Source: Apium graveolens (Eukaryota; Streptophyta; Magnoliopsida; Apiales; Apiaceae). Taken from it: a stretch of 64,000 nt of DNA. Position numbers and translations under genes: made by a program. Below are positions 22,941-34,485 of this stretch, one piece after another (the first letter of the stretch is position 1; every line of letters starts with the position of its first letter). The stretch covers positions 130,922,673-130,986,672 of the forward strand of contig NC_133647.1 in the NCBI RefSeq assembly GCF_009905375.1, given 5' to 3'. Below the pieces are notes generated by a model that did no database searches, was not told the origin of the DNA, and was given only the letters and a program-made list of their open reading frames with translations.

Positions 22941-23642
22941 GCCGTTGGATTCGTATTTTCGAGACGCTTCTAATGGTATATTATATGATGTTTTATGAAA
23001 TTGTTTCAAACTGTTTATAGCTAACAAAAGTATTTTTTAAGCTGTTTTTAACTGTTTAAATTGCTTTTAAATACTTCATGTGATACATAGAGATGTATAT
23101 TGCTTAGACGAATGTGCTAGATGATATAACATGCCTACCTTGATGTTTATTCATGTTTATATATGTGATATATGCTTAGTTTATCATGCGATGATAGATT
23201 TAGGTGAACTTAAATAAACATAAGGTGTTTGTTAGACAACCTAGTATAGTGAAATTGTTTCATAACCTTAATAATAATATTATGAATACAATCATGAGAT
23301 TCTTGTGTTTGTGAAACACGTAATTGAATATGAATTTTCGATATGAGAGAAAAGATGATTCTGTCAACAATAGATTTCTATCTGTAAGAAAGGGTTATTA
23401 AGTGACGCCTCTTGACAATGCTCCACCCGATCTGGGAATCGTCTGATTATTGATTATTGATTTGAAATATTTAATTTAAAAGGAAGAATCTCTTTATAAT
23501 ATGATTATGATTGTAACGTAATATAATCCCTCTAAAATTAAATAATATCAAGTAGTAATTGGCCAATGATACAACGGGCTTGTGTCGGTCATAGCCTTCC
23601 AACATGATAGAAAAGTAGTTCTTATTTTTGAATCATTGTCGG

Positions 23643-23939
23643 TTCGTGCTACAGCCGAGGGCTTTGATTTCGAAATAAGAAATACTTGTCTATTACATAG
23701 AGATGTGTACATTGAATAAGAATCTAAAGGTCGGTACGTGCTACAGCCGTGGGCCTTTGGGGACTGATTCAACTGTACGGAATGTTGGGTTAGACTTGAC
23801 TTAGAATATTGAGTTTGTCGTGCTACAGCCGAGACTCAATTATTCAAGAGGCTAAAGTTTGATTAGGGAATAACATGAGATGTAATTGACAAGAGTTGTC
23901 TGCCTATTGAACATTACATGGCGGTTCGTGCTACAGCCG
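23643..23939 (+). repeat. Spaced leader motif TCGTGCTACAGCCG, four copies
   Basis: A 14-15-bp motif (consensus TCGTGCYACAGCCG) occurs at 23643, 23736, 23818 and 23926, spaced about 80-110 bp. Copia-2 has the same four sites at 39514, 39607, 39689 and 39796, with CC in place of CT. It lies between primer site and gag, where dimerisation or packaging signals would be expected. Confidence 0.75.
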
Positions 23940-23940
23940 G

Positions 23941-26900
23941 TGTAATAACCCCAAAAATTTTCAACTTTTTGTAACCCTTGTGAATAGTGTTTTAGCTGAA
24001 TGAGAAAACTTTTCACGCCACACTAAAACTTTTCACGCCACACTATGTAGGGGTTCTGTTATGGATATTCTGGGATATTATTAGTACTCTATGAAGTATA
24101 TAAGTATATGTAAAGATCATCAGAATCCAATTCCGAACACTTTGGTTTTCCCGGAAATCCACAAGATACGGAGAGAATTGAGTATAAGGTAACAGGAAAA
24201 AAAAAAGGATTTAAATTAAAGGATTATAATAGAGGATCATAAAAAGGAATATAATGTATTGAGAAAGGTTAAGGGAACCTAAGTAATAAGATCCCGGGTA
24301 TGATCCTTCAAACGATAAACGAGAACGAAAGTTAAGCGAACCGTATAACAGATCAGCGGTCATTAGGCAAACGATTAGGAAGTTAATCAAAGGGATTAGT
24401 GGGAATGATGTCATCCAACCAATAGAAAGAGGACAAGGAAGGGAGGATGACATCATGAGGATGACATAGGCATGACATGGGAAGGAAGGAGGTGTGGTGG
24501 CTTTGTAACCACACAAATTCAAGGGCAAAAAGGTAATTGACTAAAGCAAGCACAAAAACCAAGCAACCAAGCCAAGCAAAAATCATTTCATCAAAAAAAT
24601 CAAAAAGCAACCAAGGCTTTGTTCTTGAAGCTCTCGGCTTTTTACTATTCATAAGGCAAGAATTTTCAAAAATTCAAGATCCAAGCTTCCTAAATTGGTG
24701 AGTAAATTCCCTAATCATCTTCATGCTTAGTTAGGGCTATACCATGAGTTTAAGCCATCAATTCCTTCTCAATCTTCTTCATTTAATCAAAGAAGAAGAC
24801 TATGAATAGTGTTTTCAAGTTTTTTAACTTGAAGTTTTATTGTTTTTCTTGAAGATCCAAGCTTTCCTAAGACTTCTCAAAGCTTCTTAAGGCTTCCTAG
24901 CTCATCCCACCACTTCAAGGAAGGTATACCATCTCCAAACCCTAGATCCCTATATATTATAAGATGATTTTGATTAGTAGGATGATATTGTAGCTTGTTG
25001 TTGTGATTTAGAGTTTGGGATTTGGAATGGTAGTAAAATGGAATGGTAAATATTGTGGTTTTGATTAAAAGAACTTAAGTATGGTTAAATTAAGCTTAGG
25101 CATAAGTATAAATGATTAAATTGAATTGGTTGGGGTTGTTATGATGTGATGAGGATGGATGTTGGTTGTATGTTGGATTTGAGGTTGGTTTGTGGTTGGT
25201 TTTGAATGGTTAAAATTTGGAAATCGCGTAAACATAGCCGTCGTAACGTCCGATTTTCTTTGGACTGTTTTTGTGCATAGCATTAGGACCCGAGAACCCC
25301 CTGCTAGATTATGACTACTGCCATGATTAGATAGCTCATGTTACGAGCTTCGTTTTGATATGTAGTTCGTTCGATTCCGATGCACGGTTTAGGAGAAACG
25401 ACCGTTTCAAGTAACGGCGTTTCGCGAACGAAACTTTTTCCCTCGCCTTACTTTGAAATGTAGGTTAAAGACCAAAAAGGGTTAATTAATGTATGAAACA
25501 TTTATGGTAAGTGTGTTAGGCAGTTGGTAAGACATTCGCGAAGGAATCGCTTTAAAACTCGTAAAGGTTAAATTATTAAAAATGGTGGAGCCGCGGGTAC
25601 CCGAGTGACTTAAGCAAATCAGTGAGCGCAAAACAAGCGTTAGAGTCTAAGTTAGTTAAAGTATAAATTTACAAGTGATTTTGGTTTAATTCCAACTTAC
25701 TTGTTGTTTATAGGTTACCAGACTCGTCCCGAGCCTTTCTCACCCCCAAGTCGCTCAGGCAAGTATTCTATCCGTTATACTGTTGTTGTGATGTATACAC
25801 TTGTATATGCATTATCTTGCGATAGATGCATGTTGGTTATTTAGCAAATTCTTGCGATATATTGTAGCATGTGATATGGTATATATGCATGCCTGTTTCA
25901 TATTCTTGAAATATATATCTGTTGGTTCAGTTGATAATACCTATGCTAGAGGATAGCGGTATTTGCGTATACCCTTAGTATAGGGACCCAAAGGTGGAAA
26001 TATTTTCTAAAACCGGGAGTCGAGGATCCCGAGTAGATTTTGTATATGTGGATATATATATATATACTTATATATATATATATATATGGTCATAGTTTTC
26101 AAAACTATTAATCGAATAAGGGTTATTCGATTACTTTAACTTTATTTTATTATTGAATATTATTTCGAATATTATTCGAAGGCGTATGACTCATTTATAT
26201 TAAATGAATATTATATGAATATTCAATTGAGGATGTATGACTCACTTTATTTTATTAATGAATATTATTTTGAATATTCATTCGAGGACTTATGACTCTG
26301 TTTACTTTATTAATGAATATTATTTTGAATATTCATTCGAGGGCTTATGACTCAGTTTATATTATTTAATGAATATTATTTGAATATTCATTTGAGGATC
26401 TATGACTCCGATTATTTGCTGAGATATATTCTGTATTTTATTAAAGAATAATGTTTCGATAATCAAACTTATTTTCGATTATTCAAATAAAGATAATACT
26501 TTCATATAAGTATATCTTTGGTTATTTAATACTCGTTTCAAGTATAAGTTTTAATACTTCTACTTCAATTATTTTTATAAAGATAATTCTTTGTGGGAAT
26601 ATTATTTAAATAATAATATTCAGACATTTTCTAAATATACTGGGGACTGATTTACTTCATTAAATCAGTTTTACTCCAAACACTCTTTAAAGTGTTTTCG
26701 AGTCTTCAAAAGGATTTTTAAAAGTTAGAGCGGATCCCAAAACTCATTTTTATATTTAAGATCTTCCTTTTTAAGGGGATTTAAATACTCGCTCAAAACC
26801 TGGGGAATCCGGCTCTGTGGTGTATTTTATATTCGCAACAAGGTTGCTGTCTTGGTAAAAGAGTTTTTGATTACTTACCCAATATTCGGGAAGTAAAATT

Positions 26901-28143
26901 CTTGGAACAAGTTAATCCATTAACAGGCATCGCCTGGGAAATATCGGTGAGTTTTCCTTTCCAACTAGATACGACTTCTTGGTGAAGCCGTATCAACAAG
27001 TTTCTACTTGGGGAAAGGGGGAACGAGCTTTACGTTTCAGAGTCATGGATTTCATCTGAACTAGGAGTGGCGTAAGTGGTCGAGTAGCGCCGGCCCAGCC
27101 TTATTATATTGGCCCAAATGGCCTGGAAGTTCCGCTAAGGCGGTCCATTCCTTAGGAGTTCAGTGTTCGGTTGACAAGTAAATCCGACAGGTTCTCCTCT
27201 ACATGTAGAAAATGGTGGGGTTGTACTACTACGACTGATCATCGTAAGTGGTCTTCCTGGCGCGGCAAACTCCCGTAATGAGTTCATCATCCATTTGGAT
27301 AATTCTGCAACACTACCCGTAGCATTTCGATTGAAAGGCTACTAATGGGTGGTTGCCGAAGCATTGACAGGGTCAAACATTTTTACTGGTGTATCCATTG
27401 AATGAAGTATCTCGTAACTTCATCTCTTTTCAAAATATTTCAAAGATCAAATATTTTCAAGTTTTATTTGTGGTCTCATCTATGGGATGACCTCGTGAAT
27501 CTTATTATACTTCGAACAGTAGTAGTTCAAGTAGATTTAAAAAAAAATGGTATAAGTATAGTGAAGTAATTGGTAACTTTATCTTCTTTTAAAACTTATA
27601 TCCAGTAAGTAATTACCTTACTTACGATAAAGATTCTAGTAAGTATCCATTTAGATACTTGTATTATTGTTATCACTACATATTATCTTGCGAGCTGTAA
27701 GGCTCACTCTTGCTTTAATTCTTCATCACACAACAACAGTTAGGAGAGATGGCCAGACTCCAGCAGACCCAGCGCAAGCGCGTGGGAAGCGTCCCGCGTC
27801 TTCCTGATGATGTTGTGGCTGCTATAGCTGCAGAGGTAGATCTATTGGTAGATCAGGCATTCTATTTTTGAGAATCAATTATGTATAATTATAACTTGTG
27901 GCAGATAATGGCAATTAACTGTAAATTTATCAAGTAATCATTTTGGGTTGTAATAACTTTTAAATGGTGGATTCAAAGACTTGTACTTATTTCAATTTCA
28001 TCTCTGAGACTATAACGAGTTGTGGTGTGTGTTAGTGTGGGGTCACAGTATGAGGTTATTTATTATTAATTAAGTGAAGTGATATTGTGGAAAGAAAGAC
28101 CGTGACAACCCGGATCCCCGACCCCGGATCTGGGGGTGTTACA
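23941..28143 (+). mobile_element. Solo LTR of gypsy family LTR-B inside copia-1
   Basis: Starts TGTAATAACCCC, ends GGGGGTGTTACA, and is flanked by GCCGG on both sides (23936-23940 and 28144-28148). It aligns along its length with the reverse-strand LTR at 56650-60667. There is no internal domain, so it is a 4.2-kb solo LTR, the usual product of recombination between LTRs. It interrupts the fourth leader motif of copia-1. No real gene lies in it. Confidence 0.92.
26140..26410 (+). repeat. LTR-B minisatellite, five units of about 51-55 bp
   Basis: Units share a core near GAATATTATTTTGAATATTC and end in TATGACTC at 26185, 26236, 26291, 26346 and 26401. The related LTR at 56650-60667 has only one such unit (near 58432-58475), which accounts for most of the length difference between the two. 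Confidence 0.88.
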
Positions 28144-28351
28144 GCCGGGGTCGTGTAATGGAATGTAGGATCCCTATTCTCACTAGCATTATGAATGCTT
28201 AATTTTTCACGTTGGGGGTTGAATAAATTAGAAAAACTAGTGGGAGCCACTTATGAATAAAGACCCGATTCATATAGTGTTTTTGAAATGAAATCGAATA
28301 TTTGCTAAGTGTTGTTATGTATTTATCATTTACAGATTTACTTTGTACGTT

Positions 28352-29308
28352 ATGTCTTCTGCACTATCACTCAGGAGCATACTAGATGCTCACAAATTGA
28401 CTGGTCCTAATTATGCTGACTGGCTTCGAAACTTGAGAATTGTTCTCAGGATTGAGAAGCTGGAATACGTGATTGACTCACCTAAGCCTACTGAACCTGC
28501 TAGTGATGCACATAATGATGAATATGTTGTGTATCGTAGGTGGATAGATGATGCAAATGTTGCTCAATGCATCATGCTAGCTTCCATGAACATTGAGCTA
28601 CAGAAGCAACATGAGCATATGGATGCTCACACTATCCTCATGCATCTATAAGAGTTGTATGATGTGGCGGGGAGGACAGCTCGATATGAGATATCGAAGG
28701 AGCTGTTCGGTTGTAGGATGTCTGAGGGATCATCTGTGAATGACCATGTACTTAAGATGATCAATTTGATTGAACATCTTGGACAACTTGGTTTTGCCAT
28801 GGATGGGGAGCTGAGCCAAGACTTGGTCTTGCAATCGCTTCCGAGTTCGTTCTCGCAGTTTGTTGTGAACTTTCACATGAATAAGTTGGATGTCAGCCTG
28901 CCTGAACTCCACAACATGTTGAAGACTGCGGAATCGAATTTTCCCCCTAAGAAGAGTTCTGTTCTTCTAATTGGTGAAGGTTCCAATCCTAAGAAAAGGA
29001 AGAGGAATTCTTCCAAGAAGAAGAAAGTAGGTGAGAAAACGCCGGTTCCACCAAAAGCTGAAGACCCCAAGAGCAAAGTTGTTTGCTTTTACTGTAACAA
29101 GGTAGGGCACTGGAAGAAGAACTGCAAGGTTTACCTTGCAGAATTGAAGAAGAAGGGTAGTGAGACTACCGCTTCTGATTCAAGTATGTTCATGATAGAA
29201 GTGAATATGTCATTTCTACTTGGGTATTCGATACCGCCTGTGGTTCTCATATCTGCAATTTGTTGCAGGGACCAAGGAGAAGTAGGACTCTTGAGGAAGA
29301 GGAGGTGA
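28352..29308 (+). pseudogene. Copia-1 gag, interrupted by one stop
   Basis: The ATG at 28352 corresponds to the copia-2 gag start. The frame stops at TAA 28649-28651, where copia-2 has CAA, and continues in the same frame through the gag core (RYEISKELFGCRMSEGSSV, LPELHNMLKTAESNFPPKK), a lysine-rich segment and a CCHC zinc knuckle CFYCNKVGHWKKNC near 29083-29124. A short deletion relative to copia-2 near 29210 shifts the frame into the protease region. Expected role: particle formation and RNA binding. Confidence 0.88.
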
Positions 29309-31010
29309 TTCTACTGATGTGAAATGGAGCAAGAGTTGCTGCTGAAGATGTAGAATCATTTCATTTACATAGGCCTACGGGCAAGACTATTGTTTGAAAT
29401 AATTGTTATTTTGTTCCCTCGATTGTGAGGAATATTATTCCCAAGTTAGACTTGGATGGATTTTCATTTATTATTGTGAATAATGAATGTTCTATTCTTA
29501 GAGATAATATTCTTTATGGATGTGGTGCTTTAAATAATGGTCTGTATATATGTGACATAATTTACTTCAGATTGAAGAAACTAATAAAAGAAAAGGGATG
29601 ATGAAAATCTCACTTCGTTGTGGCACTGCAGTCTCCATTTAGAAGACATGGAGAGAGGACTGCAAATTTGCTAGGAATGGTACACACAGATGTATGTGGA
29701 CAAATGTCTAAGCAAGCCATGGGTGGATTTTCATACTTCATTACTTTTATAGATGATAGATCTGGATTCGGATATGTGTTTGATGAAACACAAGTCTGAG
29801 GCCTTTGAAAAGTTCAAAGAATATAAGTAAGAAGTGGAGAAACAAACCAAACATAGTATCATAATTCTTCGATTAGATCGAGGTGGTGAATACTTGAATG
29901 GAGAGTTTCTGGATTATCTCAAAGTAAATGGTATAGTCTCCCGGTGGACTCCTCCAGATTGGTATCTGAAAGGAGAAATCAAACTTTGTTAGACATAGTT
30001 CGGTCCATGATGAGCTATGCAAATCTTCCAGTATTCCTATGGGGTTATGCATTGGAAACCTCAGCATATTTACTGAATAAGGTGCCTTCCAAATCTGTTC
30101 CTCAAACTTCATATGAGATATGGAAAGTAAGGAAACCGAGTCTTAAACACGTTAAGATTTGGGGATGTCCAGCTTGTGTCAAGTAAGTTGACCCAGATAA
30201 GCTGGAATATCGATCCGTAAAATGTAGTTTTGTGGGATATCCTAAAGAGACTTTAGGGTATTACTTTTGCACCGATCATCGGGTGTTTGTCTCCAGACAT
30301 GCTACCTTCTTGGAAAAGGAGTTTATCCTTGAAGGAAATAGTGGGAGCAAAATTGAACTTAATGAAGTTCAAGAAGCACAAACTACTACAGATCGAGTGG
30401 AAACACCTGTTCTGACTGAACAACCTTTTGTGGAACAGCCCATTCATAGGTCAGGGAGAGTGTCTCGCCAACCTAAGAGGTAATATGGCCTTGTCATTGA
30501 GAATGACAATGAGTTGTCGATCATTGTTGATGACGACCCTGTGACCTATAATGAGGCTATGAGTAGTGTTGACTCAGAGAAATGGCATGGTGCCATGAAA
30601 TCCAGAATGGAATCTATGTATACGGTATACAAAAGATAGATTATAGCAGATGGCCAGGTGGAGACCTCTAAGGCCAGGCTTTTGGGAAAGGGATTCAAAC
30701 AAAGGCAATGGATTGACTTTGATGAAACTTTTTACATGTAGCCCTGTTAAAATCAGTTCGGATTTTGCTTGCGATTAATGTGGTTTAAAGCAAGCTTCTC
30801 GTAGATGGAACATCCATTTTGATGAGACAATCAAAGAGTTTGATTTTATCAAAAACGTGGATGAACCATGCGTCTACAAAAGGGTTAGTGGGAGCGCGAT
30901 AACATTTCTTGTATTGTATTGAATTAGAGATGACACACATAACAACATAGCAGACCCACTCACAAAGCTACTTTATGAAAGTCACTTTGATCGTCAAGAT
31001 GGGTATTAGA
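29309..31010 (+). pseudogene. Copia-1 pol remnants: integrase, RT fragments, RNase H tail
   Basis: The protease motif VFDTACGSH lies just upstream near 29230. Integrase-core fragments are readable at about 29655-30190 (LGMVHTDVCG, FIDDRSGFGY, a damaged DRGGEYLNGEF). The linker (GYPKETLGYYFCTDHRVFVSR) is at 30232-30483, and the start of RT (DPVTYNEAMSS) follows. The sequence then jumps from a segment reading VYKRVSGSAITFLVLY (about 30920) straight to an RNase H C-terminal segment (NNIADPLTKLLYESHFDR). The catalytic YVDD and most of RNase H are absent. There are many stops and frameshifts. Confidence 0.85.
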
Positions 31011-31034
31011 TACCAGAGTGATTGGCTTTAGTAC

Positions 31035-31044
31035 AAGTGGGAGA
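31035..31044 (+). promoter_or_regulatory. Polypurine tract of copia-1
   Basis: AAGTGGGAGA one base before the 3' LTR; the plus-strand priming site. The same tract precedes the 3' LTR of copia-2. Confidence 0.8.
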
Positions 31045-31045
31045 T

Positions 31046-32707
31046 TGAAAGGAATATGTCCTAAGTCCAATCAGGTATTAGGATTTAGGAATAACTTTTA
31101 TGTAATCTGTTTTGATTTCATTAATATTAATAAAGACTTGTTTTGTTTTTATTACGGGCTTTATCTATTTAAGTGTTTAAATAAGATATACCATAGTTTA
31201 GAGTAAAGCTTTTTATGGATTATGATGAGATCATAATAGTGAGACCTAAAAAGATGATAACTCTAAACTTAAATAGTTCCTGGTCATAGGATTACTAACT
31301 GGTAATTAATAATCTGCAAAGATCGGTACATACTATGCTTGCTTCATTTTGAAGGATGTCTGTTCTCATAGACATTTGTGTGGTGACACTATAGCTAGTA
31401 TGTAGGTGCTTATTATGGAATAAGTTCACTAAACATGACTCGCCCAGCTGAACAACTGATGGAGTTCACTCACGTGTCAGCAGTTATTCGCTTAGTGATA
31501 GTTGTACAAGTATCCTTAGACTTGAGGTCATCATAGTCATCTTGTGTACACTGAACTATGCTTTGGTTTAGTTCTTAGTCTCCAGGGACAATTATTAGGG
31601 CTCTTCTGGGTATAGGAATTTGTACACGAAGATAGTGTATGATCAATAAAGGATCTACCCCTTCCAGTGAAGGAAGCGAATATTCAAGGTTGATCCAATT
31701 ATGCTAGTTCAGGAATCTCTGGCCAGAGTGAATGAAATTAGAATGGAGTTTCTAATTTGCATAGAACTACGCATAATAAATGGTAAGCAAGTGATTAAAT
31801 TAGATAGGCTTGACACGAGATCCATGCCTTGTATTTAATCGGGACATTGTAGGGTAGAAGGAGTTTATTGTACGGTAACTATTCACTGACAGGTTCTTGG
31901 TATTCTAAGCAGTGAATTCATATTATCCGGATAGTCGCGATATGTTGAGAAGCATCACTCACGATGTAGAATAAATGTGATTAATTAATTAATCATATTT
32001 AATAAATTAGAGAATTTATATAAATAATGATAAAATAGTTTTATTATTATTTATTTCTACTACCGGCTTAATATTGAACCTACAGGGTCACACCATAAAA
32101 AGAGAATGATTTATTGGTGGAGGAATTAATTAATAATGGCTAATAATTATTTATTTGTGAAATAAATAATTAATTGGCAAATTTAATAATTGATTAAATG
32201 AGATTTAATTGATTATTAATTAATTAAGAAAAGTTCTTAATATTATTAATTAAGGATTTAATTTTTGGAAATTAAATCAAGAGAGAGAATTATTTCTAAA
32301 GTGTTTAGAAAAAGGATTAATGATTAAAAGGTGTTTTAATTATTAATGAGAATAATAAATGGGATAATAATAATAATATTTATGGGAAAATTTCAGCTGA
32401 AAATTTTGCCTATAAATACACTATTATAGACCCTATTTTTATTTTAACCCCAGAAACCCAAAAGTTTTAGAAAACCAGATTCTCTCCACCTCCTCCTCCT
32501 CCTAAAAGTCGTTTTCTTGGTGGATACCGGTGGAGTGCTTCACACTTGAGGAGCAACTACTAAGGATCTCTGATCGTTGTCTCCGAATTAATTTTAAAAG
32601 GTTAGATTCGATCCCTCGAATTTTTATTCACGATTTATATGCTTTTATTTGGATTTTGTATGTGTAAAAGTGTTTTGCCACGCCCCGCTGCGTTTAAAAA
32701 TCCAACA
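31046..32707 (+). repeat. 3' LTR of copia-1
   Basis: 1662 bp, same ends as the 5' LTR, followed by the GGAAG duplication at 32708-32712. Confidence 0.95.
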
Positions 32708-32712
32708 GGAAG

Positions 32713-34440
32713 CACCTAAGTTAGAAGAGATCCAGATAGCAAGTGAAGTCCCAAAGATTTTACCGGATGGCTTACAAGGATTACGTCGACGAATGGGATA
32801 TAATCTCTCATTGGTTACTGTACAGAGTCGGACTGATGTCTAAAGCCCCGAATCATATGGCCAGTAGGAATCAATAACTAGTTAAGGAAACTTCAGGATT
32901 GTGGGATGAAATAATATTGAGGCAAGGTGTATTCCGTGTTGTGCACTGATGTGGTTTATAAGAAAGAAGAATGGATGTATAAAGTTACGTGCTGATTATC
33001 AGAAGTTGGAAAAGTTGACGAATAGGAATAAGTAACCCCTGCATAGAATTGATTATTTATATAACTCAATGAAAAGGAACGTGTTGATTCTTAAAGTTTG
33101 ACCCAGAGCAGGCTACCGTTAGTTGAAGGTTAAGTCTGAGGTCATACTAAAGACCTTGCTTAGAACGAGATGGGGACATTGCGAGTTTTGAGTAATGTTA
33201 TTTGGATTAGCAAATTCACCAGTCGCGTTTAAAGGTTTAATGAACATAATGTATAAGGAGTACTTGGATGGTGTAATTGTATTTATTGATAACATCCTCG
33301 CCCATTCAAGGACTAAGGAAGGCCAAGTTGAACACCTGAAGAGATGTCTGCGAAGGTTTGAAAAGTAGCAATTGTATACTAAGCTTCAAAAGTATGAAAT
33401 TCTAGTCAAAATTGATTATGAGCCATGGTTGTTTGAGTAACTACCAACCAAGCAAGGTCCATTTAGGGACAGATGTCTTGATTAGAAAAGAAGGATTGAA
33501 TGTGATTAAGATTACTGAGAAATTAATAAAAGAATTGGAAAGAGTGAAAGTTGGAGTTCGAATACCTGAAGGTGATAAGAAGTGAATATACGAGATTACT
33601 TTCTAGCCGTAACTGATTAAAATGAGTAAGATGTGTTTGAATGTTTGGGAACTAAGTTAAAAGTGAGTACCATCTATCATCTTTAGTCGAAGGGTCAAAG
33701 TGAGAGACGATTCAGAAGATATAAGATATGTTGAGAGTATTTATGTTAGGTTTAAAAAGGAACTTGAGGTAATCACCTACCATTGATTAAGTTTTCCTAT
33801 TCCAATACTTATCATGCTATTAAGGGAATGCTACCTTGCGAAGCCTTGTATGGATATAAGTGTGGGTCCTCACTCTAGTGAGACAAAGTGGGAGTAGAGA
33901 TGTTGTTAGGTTATGAGTTAATTCAGCTCACCAAAGATGCGGTGGTGTTGATTTGGAAAGAAATTGAGATAACTCAGGATAGACAAAGAAAGAAGGCGGA
34001 CTTGCATTGAAAAGTGTGGATATAGAAATACGATCGTTGGTATTGACAAAAGTTTCACCTTGAAAGAGATTGGTTGAGTTCGATTAAAAGGGACAAGTGG
34101 AATCCTAAATGTAGGGAACCGTTCGAGGTATTGAGAATATAGGTAAAATTTCCCCTGAGTTGATGTTACCGCCGCAGTGGCAGTGTATATATGATGTGTC
34201 CCACGTGTCAATATCAAAACGATATATTCCTGATTCGAACCAAGTCGTTGAGTAGGAGCCAATGGGCTCTCATCCAAATTGTTCTGTGTGGGATGATCGA
34301 TCCAAATCCAAGATCGTTGAGAGCGAGTCCTTAAGAATGAGTTTATGTCTATAGTGAGTATGTTTTGTGTAAATCCGCGAGTAGAAGAGTCAACTTGAGA
34401 GTTAGAGTCAGATAGGCTTGACAAATATCATCACTTATTT
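32713..34440 (+). pseudogene. Tekay-A pol remnants: RT, integrase and chromodomain tail
   Basis: A heavily decayed continuation of the gypsy pol. RT is seen near 33170-33410 (FGLANSPVAFKGLMN, then VFIDNILAHSRTKEG). The catalytic pair reads FIDN at 33282-33293, so its second aspartate is lost. Integrase fragments near 33600-33880 include LGTKLKVSTIYHL and MLPCEALYGYKCGS, and the integrase C-terminus appears near 34160-34250. A short ELESDRLDKYHHLF segment near 34397-34440 resembles the end of a chromodomain. RNase H and the first half of integrase are missing, so the copy was dead before or soon after the nest formed. Confidence 0.8.
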
Positions 34441-34473
34441 AATTAAATCAGATTTTGAGGACAGAATCTTTTT

Positions 34474-34485
34474 AAGGGGGAAGGA
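34474..34485 (+). promoter_or_regulatory. Polypurine tract of Tekay-A
   Basis: AAGGGGGAAGGA immediately before the 3' LTR start TATAACGACTC. Confidence 0.88.

Larger units (their letters stand above)
20559..32707 (+). mobile_element. Copia-1: nested non-autonomous Ty1/copia element
   Basis: TG...CA LTRs of 1663 and 1662 bp (20559-22221 and 31046-32707), a tRNA-Met primer site, gag, pol remnants and a polypurine tract are flanked by GGAAG. The two LTRs differ at about 20 positions by eye, roughly 1 percent, so the insertion is recent. Its leader carries a 4.2-kb solo LTR of another family. Gag sequence and LTR length suggest the Tork/Angela side of copia; that placement is tentative. A sister copy, copia-2, lies at 36493-44470. 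Confidence 0.95.

Noticed and set aside
24211..24652. Minus-strand frames of 105 and 89 codons, also seen at 60060-60324
   Set aside because: Both lie inside LTR-B long terminal repeats in equivalent positions; no protein family resemblance and no start context.
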